Assembly: GCA_945885655.1 (NCBI GenBank)
Contig: CAMCZE010000002.1
Span: 1-36,993 of the forward strand
Reading direction: 5' to 3'
Source: Bacteriovorax stolpii
Lineage (GTDB): Bacteria; Bdellovibrionota; Bacteriovoracia; Bacteriovoracales; Bacteriovoracaceae
DNA: 36,993 bases
Part shown: positions 27,329-36,993 of the stretch, piece after piece
How positions within the stretch are numbered: position 1 is the stretch's first letter
How the letters are laid out: the number at the start of each line of letters is the position of its first letter
Program-made: the position numbers and the translations under genes
Notes under the pieces: generated by a model
The model's input: only the letters and a program-made list of their open reading frames with translations
The model's database searches: none
Told to the model about the DNA's origin: nothing

Positions 27329-28030
27329 TTATTTCTTTATATACAAAGCTGGATCAAGTGACCACCGATCAATTTTAAGATTGTGATCTTCAATTCGATA
27401 CGACTCCAGTTTACTGTCAATTTCATTAAGACGAGCTTCCGAATTTTTAAACTCAGTAAATGATCGCGACTTATCTTCCTCAAGAGATGCTAACTCTTTT
27501 TGCCATTCAATTTCCAATTTTTGCCTAAGGATTTCATAGCGTTTATTAACTGTATCCACTTTTTCTATATGTCCTTCAAGCTCTATCTGGTGACGATGTT
27601 TTTTTGATGTCATGGCCAATCTTTTTTTAAGTAAAATTTCGATCAACTCTTTTGCGACCTTGATAGTCTGTTTAAGGTCAGTACTTTCAAAATGCATATA
27701 CGTTCCTGTTGTATAATGCAGACGCAAAATACAACGGTCATAGTCCGGAACTTTGAACAGAAGGTAATCGTTTGTCCGGCCTTCAACCACGGCCAAACAA
27801 CGCTGATCAGGATAGGTCTCATTCCAAAACTCAACTCTATCCTTACGGTTTAAAAATTTAATATTGGCAAAATCGGTACGAATTCTTATGAGTCTGGCCT
27901 CAGGATTGATTCGAGAAATCGTGCCACCAAAACGTAAGTTTTCTACCTCTTCAGTTGAAACCGGAACAAGTGGTTGTGCCATAATATTGGTAAAAGCAAA
28001 TAAAAATAAAAATCCCAAGTGTTTAAGCAT
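27329..28030 (-). CDS. Hypothetical secreted protein with a C-terminal coiled-coil region
   Basis: Signal peptide MLKHLGFLFLFAFTNIMAQ; charged heptad-like region KRYEILRQKLEIEWQKELASLEEDKSRSFTEFKNSEARLNEIDSKLESY. Confidence 0.6.
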   Translation of the reverse strand: MLKHLGFLFLFAFTNIMAQPLVPVSTEEVENLRFGGTISRINPEARLIRIRTDFANIKFLNRKDRVEFWNETYPDQRCLAVVEGRTNDYLLFKVPDYDRCILRLHYTTGTYMHFESTDLKQTIKVAKELIEILLKKRLAMTSKKHRHQIELEGHIEKVDTVNKRYEILRQKLEIEWQKELASLEEDKSRSFTEFKNSEARLNEIDSKLESYRIEDHNLKIDRWSLDPALYIKK

Positions 28031-28065
28031 GATTTTAATTATGCCATGGCCCAGATTTTTTTGGT

Positions 28066-28740
28066 TTACTCTTTTTTAAGGATAATACTTGATCGGAACT
28101 CTTTTTCATGAAGAGGTTCTTCGTATTTTAAGATACGCATGCTCGGGAAAAGCCTAAGAAGTTCTTGTTCTCTAAGATAACTATCCTCTGAGAGAGGATC
28201 TCGTCTGCGATTGGCCTTTTCTTTAACAGTATGGCCTTCATAAATGATAATACCACCTGGCCTTAGCCAACCCTTCATTCGCTCTACTAATGAACGGTCC
28301 ACATAATAAAAACAAATAATGGCATCATAGGATTGAGGTTGAATCTTATAGTCTTTTAAAGAGGCCACAACCCCTTTGATTTTGACATTGAATTCCTGGG
28401 CCAAAAGATAGGCTTTTTTCACTGCAACTGAACTGATATCAATTCCAGTAACTTTATAACCTTTTTGGGCAAGAAATACGGCGTTACGTCCTTCACCCAT
28501 TCCCATATCAAGTACAGTTCCTTCAAAGGGAATGAAATGGTAATTTTCGGCCAAAAATGGCGCTGGAGACTTACCATAAATAAATGTCGGGCGGTTGTAA
28601 CGTTCATCCCATTGGCTTTTGGAATCTTGTGGCGTCTTAATACCTGTAAGCTGCTGAAAACGACTTCCCGAAATAGGATCACGCGACCAAGTTATCGTCG
28701 GTGAAGTCATGATAAAGATTAAAAAATAAAGAATTTTCAT
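28066..28740 (-). CDS. Class I SAM-dependent methyltransferase with N-terminal signal-peptide-like segment
   Basis: WDERYNRPTFIYGKSPAPFL, GTVLDMGMGEGRNAVFLAQKGYKVTGIDISSVAV. Preceded by MKILYFLIFIMTSPTITWS. Confidence 0.82.
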   Translation of the reverse strand: MKILYFLIFIMTSPTITWSRDPISGSRFQQLTGIKTPQDSKSQWDERYNRPTFIYGKSPAPFLAENYHFIPFEGTVLDMGMGEGRNAVFLAQKGYKVTGIDISSVAVKKAYLLAQEFNVKIKGVVASLKDYKIQPQSYDAIICFYYVDRSLVERMKGWLRPGGIIIYEGHTVKEKANRRRDPLSEDSYLREQELLRLFPSMRILKYEEPLHEKEFRSSIILKKE

Positions 28741-29216
28741 GTCTCTTGAGGGGTACCATCTTTAAACGATTCTGAAAAGTCTTGCTCGTTAGATTGGTCA
28801 ATAAATAATGGTTTTTCTTCTATCATCATATCAGCATCTATTCCAAGCTCGGCATCTAAGAAGAGGTTTAGTGTTGCATGAAGTTTTCCAAGTTTTGCAA
28901 TTTTTCGATCAATGTAATCTTCTACGGTATTTGGCATATCCTCAGTGTGATAAAAATACCAACTCATCTCCTCTACCGTTGTATAAAATTGATCCAGCGT
29001 CGTAATAAGGTCGGTGCTACACCGAGAAAGATCCATGATTGTCGTTGCCTGGTAACGATTATGAAAAATTAACGGGAAATGCTCACGAGTTCTTCTAAGA
29101 GCAAAAATTTCTAAATATTCTGACTTGCGGGTTTTAATCCTGTCATAAACATTATTCGCATCTACTTTGAGTAGCATGAGCACTCTTTGAGTCATCTCAT
29201 CATTTTTACTTTTCAA
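28737..29216 (-). CDS. Hypothetical protein
   Basis: 159 aa ORF overlapping the methyltransferase start by 4 bp (ATGA), so probably co-translated. No family recognised. Confidence 0.6.
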   Translation of the reverse strand: MKSKNDEMTQRVLMLLKVDANNVYDRIKTRKSEYLEIFALRRTREHFPLIFHNRYQATTIMDLSRCSTDLITTLDQFYTTVEEMSWYFYHTEDMPNTVEDYIDRKIAKLGKLHATLNLFLDAELGIDADMMIEEKPLFIDQSNEQDFSESFKDGTPQET

Positions 29217-29229
29217 GACTCACTCCCAC

Positions 29230-29700
29230 TCAAATTGAGATCCCTTTCACTCCAGCACGTTTTCCCCCCGGCCACCTTTTATCAATACTCATCTGAGTAA
29301 TGTGATGTCGAGCAAGTCGTTGCACAAATCGACTGGGATCAATTGGATATTTTAAAAATATATAATTTTTCAAACTGAAAAATTGTTTCGAATCATTAAG
29401 CTTGGAAAAACTTGAAAGATGAATGTAAGTCAAACGTGGTGATTTCAGGATGAATTTTAATATATTTCTCACCTTCTCATTGTAGAGCTTATATTCATTT
29501 GTATCCATCGTTGATGTAATGATTGTGATTTGTTCTTGATCTGAGGCAGCAACAAGACTTTGTAATTGATCTATTTTAATAGGAACTAACATAAAACCAA
29601 TCTCTTTAAGGTAACTGTCCAAAACATAAAAGCTCGTAGGCAGCTTCTCACTCAAGGTTAAAAAGAAAAAAAAAGTGGTTGATGTAGCTTCTGTACTCAT
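29230..29700 (-). CDS. Hypothetical protein
   Basis: 156 aa ORF in line with the downstream genes. No family recognised. Confidence 0.5.
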   Translation of the reverse strand: MSTEATSTTFFFFLTLSEKLPTSFYVLDSYLKEIGFMLVPIKIDQLQSLVAASDQEQITIITSTMDTNEYKLYNEKVRNILKFILKSPRLTYIHLSSFSKLNDSKQFFSLKNYIFLKYPIDPSRFVQRLARHHITQMSIDKRWPGGKRAGVKGISI

Positions 29701-29802
29701 ACTTACCTATCGGGAAACGCGGAGCATTCTTTAGAACCCGACAACCACGGTCAGTTTCCATAAGTATGTTGCTTTTAAAAATACTGTTATCATTTATCGA
29801 AT

Positions 29803-31365
29803 ATGACTAAATATTTATCCTCCATTCATTTACTTTTATTACTCAGCACTGCTTTTTTAAGTTCTGTAACATTAAACGATAACTTCCTAGTGCCAAAATG
29901 GATGGGTCTCTACTCTCTGACATTATGCACTCTTTTTTCATTTTTATTTTCGTCGCTTAAATTTCCTCGATTCGATCGCTTTTCAGGGTCATTGCTTATC
30001 CTATTAACCACTCTTTCTTTGATTCATTTCTTTAACCAAAAACAACCTTTCTATTTGCCTGCATTCTTAGACATCATCACGTTTGTCGTATTGTTTTTGT
30101 TCTTTTTTAATTATTTTTTAAAAGACCCCCTCTCCTCTGGAAAATGGTTATTGCATTTATTTGTTTATATTAGTTTTCCTGCTCTTGTTTTTTCGCTCAT
30201 CACATTCATTTTTTCAAGTGATCGTTTTTTTCAAAGATCAGACTATATCTTTTCTTTTTTTGGGAACGCCAACATGGCCGCCCAATATTTTTCATTGGTT
30301 TTTTGCTGCCTTTTGCTCATAAAGCCAACTGAAAAAAACAAACTCCTATATAGAAGTTATTTTTTCTTAGTTCTAATTTATTTAATCATGCTTCAGTGTC
30401 GTTCTGTACTTCTGGCCGTGATATTAATAAGCTTCTTGCATTTTGTGATAAATTCCAAGGCCAGTCGAAATAAGATTTTTTGTTTTTTATTTCTCGTTCC
30501 CATCCCCTTTGTGATGATGGCCTATTTCAGCTATAAGAAATTTTCATTCAAGGAAAATACACTCTTAGGCCGCATAGAGATTTGGTCATCAACCTTAGAG
30601 ATGATCGCAGATAAAGTATTTCTCGGTTGGGGAGCCTCTAGTTTTGAATTTTCGTTTATGTCTTATAACAGGAATTCATTTGATCATGAGATATTCAATA
30701 CTCCGCATAATGAGTTTCTAAGGATTGCAGTGGAATACGGACTTCCCTTCTGCCTATTCCTTTTATTTTTTATTGGATCTGTACTTAAAAAATTTTTCAC
30801 CTCTAAAATCGTCACAAAAAATGAAAAAAAATTTATTGTTTATTTTATCGTCTTATTTAGTATCGAATCTTTTTTCCAATTTCCTCTCATGCTCTCCTAT
30901 TCATTTCTTAGCATCACGGCCGTATTGGCCTATGTCGTTTGTCGATCCTTTACATCCGTTCCTCTAAATAAAAAGATCTTACTTGGACCTCTTGTTGCCT
31001 TAATCTTTTTTTTCAGCAGTGGCATTTTTTTAAAAATATATTCAGGATACTATCAAACTCACGCCCAATCTTACCTAGAAAGCAAAAATGCATGCGAGTA
31101 TTATCCTTTAAATTGGAAGGCCTGTATTCAAAAGGGCAGAATAGAAATGAGACAACATGAGTTTAAGAAGGCCGAAGAAACCTATCATAAGTTGTTACAA
31201 ATATCGCCATCACACTTTCCTACTTTGACAGCACTTGGCGAACTTTATTATTCTACTCAAAACCAGGACAAACTATGCTCAACTCTTTCTAAATATAAAA
31301 CCCAGCTGAAGAATGGAAAGTCACCGATCATACAATATTATGAAAATGCGTGTTTAAAAAAATGA
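29803..31365 (+). CDS. O-antigen ligase/polymerase-family membrane protein with C-terminal TPR-like tail
   Basis: Many TM segments; FFGNANMAAQYFSLVFC, LGRIEIWSSTLEMIADKVFLGWGASSFEF, FNTPHNEFLRIAVEYGLPF; TPR-like tail AEETYHKLLQISPSHFPTLTALGELYY. Confidence 0.85.
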   Translation: MTKYLSSIHLLLLLSTAFLSSVTLNDNFLVPKWMGLYSLTLCTLFSFLFSSLKFPRFDRFSGSLLILLTTLSLIHFFNQKQPFYLPAFLDIITFVVLFLFFFNYFLKDPLSSGKWLLHLFVYISFPALVFSLITFIFSSDRFFQRSDYIFSFFGNANMAAQYFSLVFCCLLLIKPTEKNKLLYRSYFFLVLIYLIMLQCRSVLLAVILISFLHFVINSKASRNKIFCFLFLVPIPFVMMAYFSYKKFSFKENTLLGRIEIWSSTLEMIADKVFLGWGASSFEFSFMSYNRNSFDHEIFNTPHNEFLRIAVEYGLPFCLFLLFFIGSVLKKFFTSKIVTKNEKKFIVYFIVLFSIESFFQFPLMLSYSFLSITAVLAYVVCRSFTSVPLNKKILLGPLVALIFFFSSGIFLKIYSGYYQTHAQSYLESKNACEYYPLNWKACIQKGRIEMRQHEFKKAEETYHKLLQISPSHFPTLTALGELYYSTQNQDKLCSTLSKYKTQLKNGKSPIIQYYENACLKK

Positions 31366-32094
31366 TTTAAGCCAAGAGAATATCTTTTTTAAAAAACCTA
31401 AAATGAGTCCTACAGAAAGAGAAACCATATTATTTGAACCAGATACTTGAATCATTCCACAACCAACTCCGGAGGCGGAAGTTGATTTTGATTCTTGAAA
31501 TGCCAATGGAGAAATATATCCACTCACTTGCCGACTTTGAGTTTCATTAAAGGCTTGATCCATACCTTGAGTATCATCCTCATCAAGCCCATAATAAGGA
31601 TTTTGAAGTACGGGGGCCATAACAGCTTTATTCACACTTGAGTGGTCTAAACCCATGGTGTGTCCAAGTTCGTGCGTAATGGTCGTATAAAGATGATCCA
31701 TATCCCGATTAAGATAATGTCCCCCGTTAATCACAATTTCAGTTTTAGCGAAGTAGGGACCATTGGTGTAGCGGATAGCAACGGCCAAGACTGAGTTCGC
31801 GTCCATTCCTGTTTCGGCAGCAAAATTTGTGGACCATCGAATGATGTTGGAGGTAGCAGCACTTGATCCCGATGTTACAAAATTCCAAATGGAAAGTCCT
31901 GTTTCAGATTCCCATTCATTCATGGACTTTTTTGTAATAACTTCAAGATTTTCTTTTCGGATGGGATCTCCATCCACTACTGTCATAGAGATAGGAAATT
32001 CAGACCAATAAAATCCATTTTTGAAGTCACTGGTAAGATTAAAACTCCAAGCTTTTGTCGATAGAAACGATAAAACAAAAAATAATTTCCACAT
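31354..32094 (-). CDS. Matrixin-like zinc metalloprotease with C-terminal Cys/hydrophobic/basic tail
   Basis: Signal peptide; ITHELGHTMGLDHSS (HExxHxxGxxH); tail GVGCGMIQVSGSNNMVSLSVGLILGFLKKIFSWLKSFF. Confidence 0.85.
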   Translation of the reverse strand: MWKLFFVLSFLSTKAWSFNLTSDFKNGFYWSEFPISMTVVDGDPIRKENLEVITKKSMNEWESETGLSIWNFVTSGSSAATSNIIRWSTNFAAETGMDANSVLAVAIRYTNGPYFAKTEIVINGGHYLNRDMDHLYTTITHELGHTMGLDHSSVNKAVMAPVLQNPYYGLDEDDTQGMDQAFNETQSRQVSGYISPLAFQESKSTSASGVGCGMIQVSGSNNMVSLSVGLILGFLKKIFSWLKSFF

Positions 32095-32124
32095 AGATTT
32101 TCTTCCTGAAAAACTTTTTAGTGT

Positions 32125-32430
32125 CTATATACTTTCTAGAGAACAAATTTTTCCATTCCGAAGTTGAACACGGTAGTCCTCACCACGTTTAAGTTCGAAA
32201 GGTCCATTCTGTAAAACATCCACCATTATTTGTTTTTGTTCTTCACCTTTACGCATTTGACTGATGCTAAAGATCACTTTATTAGCGGAGAAGACACTAC
32301 TTGGTCCCGAGGGTTCAATAACCTCCTTAACCTCACCTTCAAACTGAATTGGGCAATCAGCATTTTGAACAGTCACCATTGACCATGAAAACTGTGTGAC
32401 CAGTGCCAATATAACAATGAGAAATGACAT
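32125..32430 (-). CDS. Small secreted hypothetical protein
   Basis: 101 aa, signal peptide MSFLIVILALVTQFSWS, good RBS (ccaaggagtaaggcATG). Confidence 0.6.
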   Translation of the reverse strand: MSFLIVILALVTQFSWSMVTVQNADCPIQFEGEVKEVIEPSGPSSVFSANKVIFSISQMRKGEEQKQIMVDVLQNGPFELKRGEDYRVQLRNGKICSLESI

Positions 32431-32444
32431 GCCTTACTCCTTGG

Positions 32445-32480
32445 CCTGAAATAGCGGATTTCCTTACCCGCCTTTTCAGG
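32445..32480 (-). promoter_or_regulatory. Stable hairpin in the leader of the 32125..32430 gene
   Basis: Minus strand: CCTGAAA-AG-GCGGGT-AAGGAA-ATCCGC-TA-TTTCAGG. A 7 bp stem, 2x2 internal loop, 6 bp stem (one G-U) and 6 nt loop, immediately before the RBS. Confidence 0.55.
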
Positions 32481-32497
32481 AATAGTAATTGCACGAC

Positions 32498-32528
32498 GGA
32501 TGCCAAAATATGGGATGGGCCAAATATG
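32498..32528. repeat. Tandem ~15/16-bp direct repeat upstream of the leader hairpin
   Basis: GGATGCCAAAATATG followed directly by GGATGGGCCAAATATG. Confidence 0.5.
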
Positions 32529-32573
32529 CTTTTTTACGAGGAAGACAGGGATGGTCGGGGACAAAAAGGACAT

Positions 32574-32611
32574 TTAAAAAAACAAAGGGCACCACTTTGG
32601 ATGCCCTTTGT
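32574..32611 (-). terminator. Rho-independent terminator of groESL
   Basis: Minus strand: ACAAAGGGCA-tccaaagtgg-TGCCCTTTGT followed by TTTTTTT; 10-bp perfect stem about 27 bp after the groEL stop. Confidence 0.9.
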
Positions 32612-32638
32612 CGTTAGTTCAATTTGGTAAGGGACAAA

Positions 32639-34306
<1,668 letters not shown>

Positions 34307-34320
34307 TTAGGAAAAAATTT

Positions 34321-34611
34321 TTAGTTTTGAAAAACACCAAGGATTTCGTCTTCTTTCATGATGATATAGTTGACACCTTCTACCTTAACTTCTGTTCCGG
34401 AATATTTTCCGAAAAGAACTTTGTCACCCTTCTTAACATCAAGAGCTTTTACTGAACCATCTTGTAGACGGTAACCAGTTCCAACTGCAACAACCTCACC
34501 TTGAGCAGGTTTTTCTTTATGGTTGTCGGGAATGATAATTCCACCAGCGGTTTTAGTTTCTTCCTCAACTCTTTTGATAAGAACACGGTCTTGAAGTGGT
34601 TTAACTGTCAT
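34321..34611 (-). CDS. groES: Co-chaperonin GroES (Hsp10)
   Basis: [42 protein letters not shown]...[29 protein letters not shown]. Confidence 0.99.
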   Translation of the reverse strand: MTVKPLQDRVLIKRVEEETKTAGGIIIPDNHKEKPAQGEVVAVGTGYRLQDGSVKALDVKKGDKVLFGKYSGTEVKVEGVNYIIMKEDEILGVFQN

Positions 34612-34680
34612 AGATCCTCCAAATAAATTTAATAATCACGCCTAGCATTACGCCTTATTGATAAAACAATGTGCCACCAC

Positions 34681-34708
34681 AATGTAATGTCGAACCCATG
34701 AGTGTCAA
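34681..34708 (-). promoter_or_regulatory. Candidate sigma-70-type promoter of groESL
   Basis: Minus strand TTGACA-N16-TACATT, about 70 bp upstream of the groES start. Confidence 0.45.
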
Positions 34709-34980
34709 GGCTAGTTAAGTAAAAAAAAATTCAGTATCTGGAAGTACTGGATAACCCTTGAGAGGCGACTATTAGCGTCTAAGCTCGTTAATCAATAGAT
34801 CCCAAACTCTGTGCTTAGCAAAAAAATGCAAAAAATTCCTGATCAGTTTACTTTTGCCTAGCATATTTTGCCGCACAATCATTAATCAAAACACGATCTT
34901 ACAAAGATTTAAGATACAAATTTTAAAACCGACTAGTTTTCACGCTACAATTGTAAGAGAAGCATTCCTAAGGATGGTCA

Positions 34981-35490
34981 ATGCTCACCAAAATGTTAAA
35001 ACAAAAGCTATGTCCCCTGTTCTCATTGGCCTTGGCCTTTGGGTGTGGGAAAAAAATTAGCGAAGTGGAAGCAGGGCCAGTCCCCACCAGCATTAATCAG
35101 GCCCAAGAACTTGACCCTCTCCTTATTTTAGAACTCATTGAAAAACAAGGCGTAAAAAAATCATTCACTATTCCAAGGGATGGGATTTTTAAGTTGCCTG
35201 CGAAACTTTTTATACAAAGTGGAAGAGGCCCGGGGCGACGAGTAAGTATTACCTATAATAAAGAAGCTGGTCCAGATAACATTTATGAATTTAAGTGCAC
35301 TTATCGCTCAAGAACTGAAGTAGATAATCTACCCCTTCAAAACTGCACTGATTCTTTAGGTAGGGACTATGGTGATGTTTCAGATGAAGTTTTCACTTTA
35401 GATCAAGGCAAACAAGTTGAAATGAATCTTCTTAATCCAAACGGATCAGATCTTGAGATCCACGCCTGGTACGAAGTCGAATGGAAATAA
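34981..35490 (+). CDS. Hypothetical lipoprotein
   Basis: N-terminus MLTKMLKQKLCPLFSLALAFGCGKK with lipobox LAFGC. No conserved domain recognised. Confidence 0.65.
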   Translation: MLTKMLKQKLCPLFSLALAFGCGKKISEVEAGPVPTSINQAQELDPLLILELIEKQGVKKSFTIPRDGIFKLPAKLFIQSGRGPGRRVSITYNKEAGPDNIYEFKCTYRSRTEVDNLPLQNCTDSLGRDYGDVSDEVFTLDQGKQVEMNLLNPNGSDLEIHAWYEVEWK

Positions 35491-35508
35491 TTTTTTAAAT
35501 AATCTTTT

Positions 35509-36993
35509 TTATTTTGTAACCGGTTTAACTGAAGCCGGTAAACGATCGCCCTCGGTGAGCTTATGTAGCCGAGATATGTCCTGTTTATATTCAGGATTTA
35601 ATTCCTCAAATCTTTCTGCATTCACTAAATATCGATACCCCTCCGTAAAATTTACCTCTGCAGTCTTTCTTAAAACTAAAAAATACTCATCCTCAGAAAG
35701 AGATCCCTCATAAAGAGAATAATATTTGCGAAAAAGTCTGAAGTCTTTGAGTTGTGAAATATAAACGAGTGTTTTCCCTTTATCAGCTCCGTGAACTAAA
35801 AAATGATCGATCAGATGAGCATCTCTTTTCTGAACGATGTTAAACATGAGCGTTCTGCCTAATAAACTTGGTCGTGAATTAATTTTGTTTGGGAGTTCTT
35901 TATTTTCAATAATCTCTTCAGCAGTAGATTGTTGAATCAAACGAACATATTTATGGCCCTCCCAATAATGGGCCACCATTATTCCAATACAAACCGCAAA
36001 CATTGCACTCAGTGGCAAGGAAACTTTCCAATTCAGAAAAGAACTAAGATATTTTCTAACCTTTTGAACAGGAGAGATATAAAAGTTAAAAGGTAAATGG
36101 GCATCCACTTTTTCCTGCAACGAGCTGAATCTTACCGAGAGGTCGGGATGAGTAGAAAATACTTTTTTGATCCAGGAATTAATCACACCTTGTTTATGAT
36201 GATGCGTTTTCTTAAGTTTTAAGTATTCTGGCAACTCTTCTGGTTTTGTTAATTTTTCCAAAGCGGATTTAAAAACATTTAAATCAACTCCTAACTCAAT
36301 AACTGCATATGCATCGGCCTCAAACTCGTGGGATCGAATTGTATCAAAGAGAAGGGCATAATTTAGAATGAACCAAATCATACAACAGATCACTGTCACA
36401 ACGGCCATTGCTTTAGAATGAAGAGTCGTATCTTCCCCCCAATATATAAATGCTAAACCAAAAATAAGGAACATTAAAAAACTTGAACCTAATAGAATGG
36501 AAATAAGGTTACGAAGAAGATCAATAACTCTTTTATGAATATGCCTGTTGGCCACATGGCTTAACTCGTGAGCGATCACAGCATCAAACTCCTCCAAAGT
36601 CAGCATTGTTCGCAGGTTTTTCCCGATAAACATTGTCTGATTAGAAAATTTTAGAATTTTTAGACCAACGACAAAAGCATTCTTGATATCAGTTTCAATC
36701 CAGCGTACACGCATATTTGGCATGTGAATTTGTTCTAAGCGTTTACTGATGATCCTAACGTATTCAGGTTCAGTCACTTCCCTATTTGGAATTAATCGCA
36801 ACATAATGATAACTGAACAAATAATGGTTAAAACTGAAACTGAAATGATGTTAAACAATAATCCCAAAAACCAAAAGTTGCCCCAATCATTTTGTACTTC
36901 CCCTTGGAAGGCAAGATTAATGACTGAATAAAGAAGAATGGGCAACATGATCAAAGCAAAACTAACCCTCAGTTCTTTTGTTAATTGCTGACG
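35509..36993 (-). CDS. M48-family membrane metalloprotease (N-terminus beyond the window)
   Basis: FDAVIAHELSHVANRHIHKRV (HExxH), several TM segments, RSHEFEADAYAV. The frame stays open to the window edge (RQQLTKELRVSFALIMLPILL...), so the TTG 'start' at 36954 is probably internal. Confidence 0.88.
   Translation of the reverse strand, partial: RQQLTKELRVSFALIMLPILLYSVINLAFQGEVQNDWGNFWFLGLLFNIISVSVLTIICSVIIMLRLIPNREVTEPEYVRIISKRLEQIHMPNMRVRWIETDIKNAFVVGLKILKFSNQTMFIGKNLRTMLTLEEFDAVIAHELSHVANRHIHKRVIDLLRNLISILLGSSFLMFLIFGLAFIYWGEDTTLHSKAMAVVTVICCMIWFILNYALLFDTIRSHEFEADAYAVIELGVDLNVFKSALEKLTKPEELPEYLKLKKTHHHKQGVINSWIKKVFSTHPDLSVRFSSLQEKVDAHLPFNFYISPVQKVRKYLSSFLNWKVSLPLSAMFAVCIGIMVAHYWEGHKYVRLIQQSTAEEIIENKELPNKINSRPSLLGRTLMFNIVQKRDAHLIDHFLVHGADKGKTLVYISQLKDFRLFRKYYSLYEGSLSEDEYFLVLRKTAEVNFTEGYRYLVNAERFEELNPEYKQDISRLHKLTEGDRLPASVKPVTK

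Noticed and set aside
34612-34720. CIRCE (HrcA) or sigma-32 element upstream of groES
   Set aside because: No TTAGCACTC-N9-GAGTGCTAA or CTTGAA...CCCCAT was visible by eye. Only a sigma-70-like promoter is supportable.

Overview
The window is a low-GC bacterial chromosome segment, densely coding on both strands. I would guess a Bdellovibrio/Bacteriovorax-like lineage, but that rests on protein flavour only and no 16S is present. I see no tRNA, rRNA, CRISPR array, transposase or phage module. Recognisable genes: metF 3' end, DCC-family protein, PhoX phosphatase plus 2Fe-2S ferredoxin, M14 carboxypeptidase, a three-gene receiver/pseudo-receiver module, mgtE, manC, PIG-L deacetylase plus nagB, a sigma-54 enhancer-binding response regulator, EEP nuclease, psd, HtrA protease, aminotransferase, a large L,D-transpeptidase, yejA/B/E-like peptide ABC importer genes, a methyltransferase with a predicted signal peptide, O-antigen ligase, a matrixin metalloprotease, groESL and an M48 protease. 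The most notable candidates are: (1) a sigma-54 cassette in which a perfect -24/-12 promoter (TGGCAC-N5-TTGCT) lies 2 bp after the stop codon of an enhancer-binding regulator and reads into two small HTH-like proteins and an EF-hand-like lipoprotein, with overlapping dyads about 180 bp upstream; (2) a 958-aa protein that appears to combine a YkuD L,D-transpeptidase domain with a C-terminal lytic-transglycosylase-like domain; (3) a translationally coupled module of a repeat-rich 864-aa scaffold, a pseudo-receiver lacking the phospho-Asp, and a canonical receiver-TPR protein; (4) a 36-nt two-segment hairpin in the leader of a small secreted protein, next to a tandem ~15-bp repeat. Several convergent gene pairs overlap at their 3' ends, one by 58 bp.
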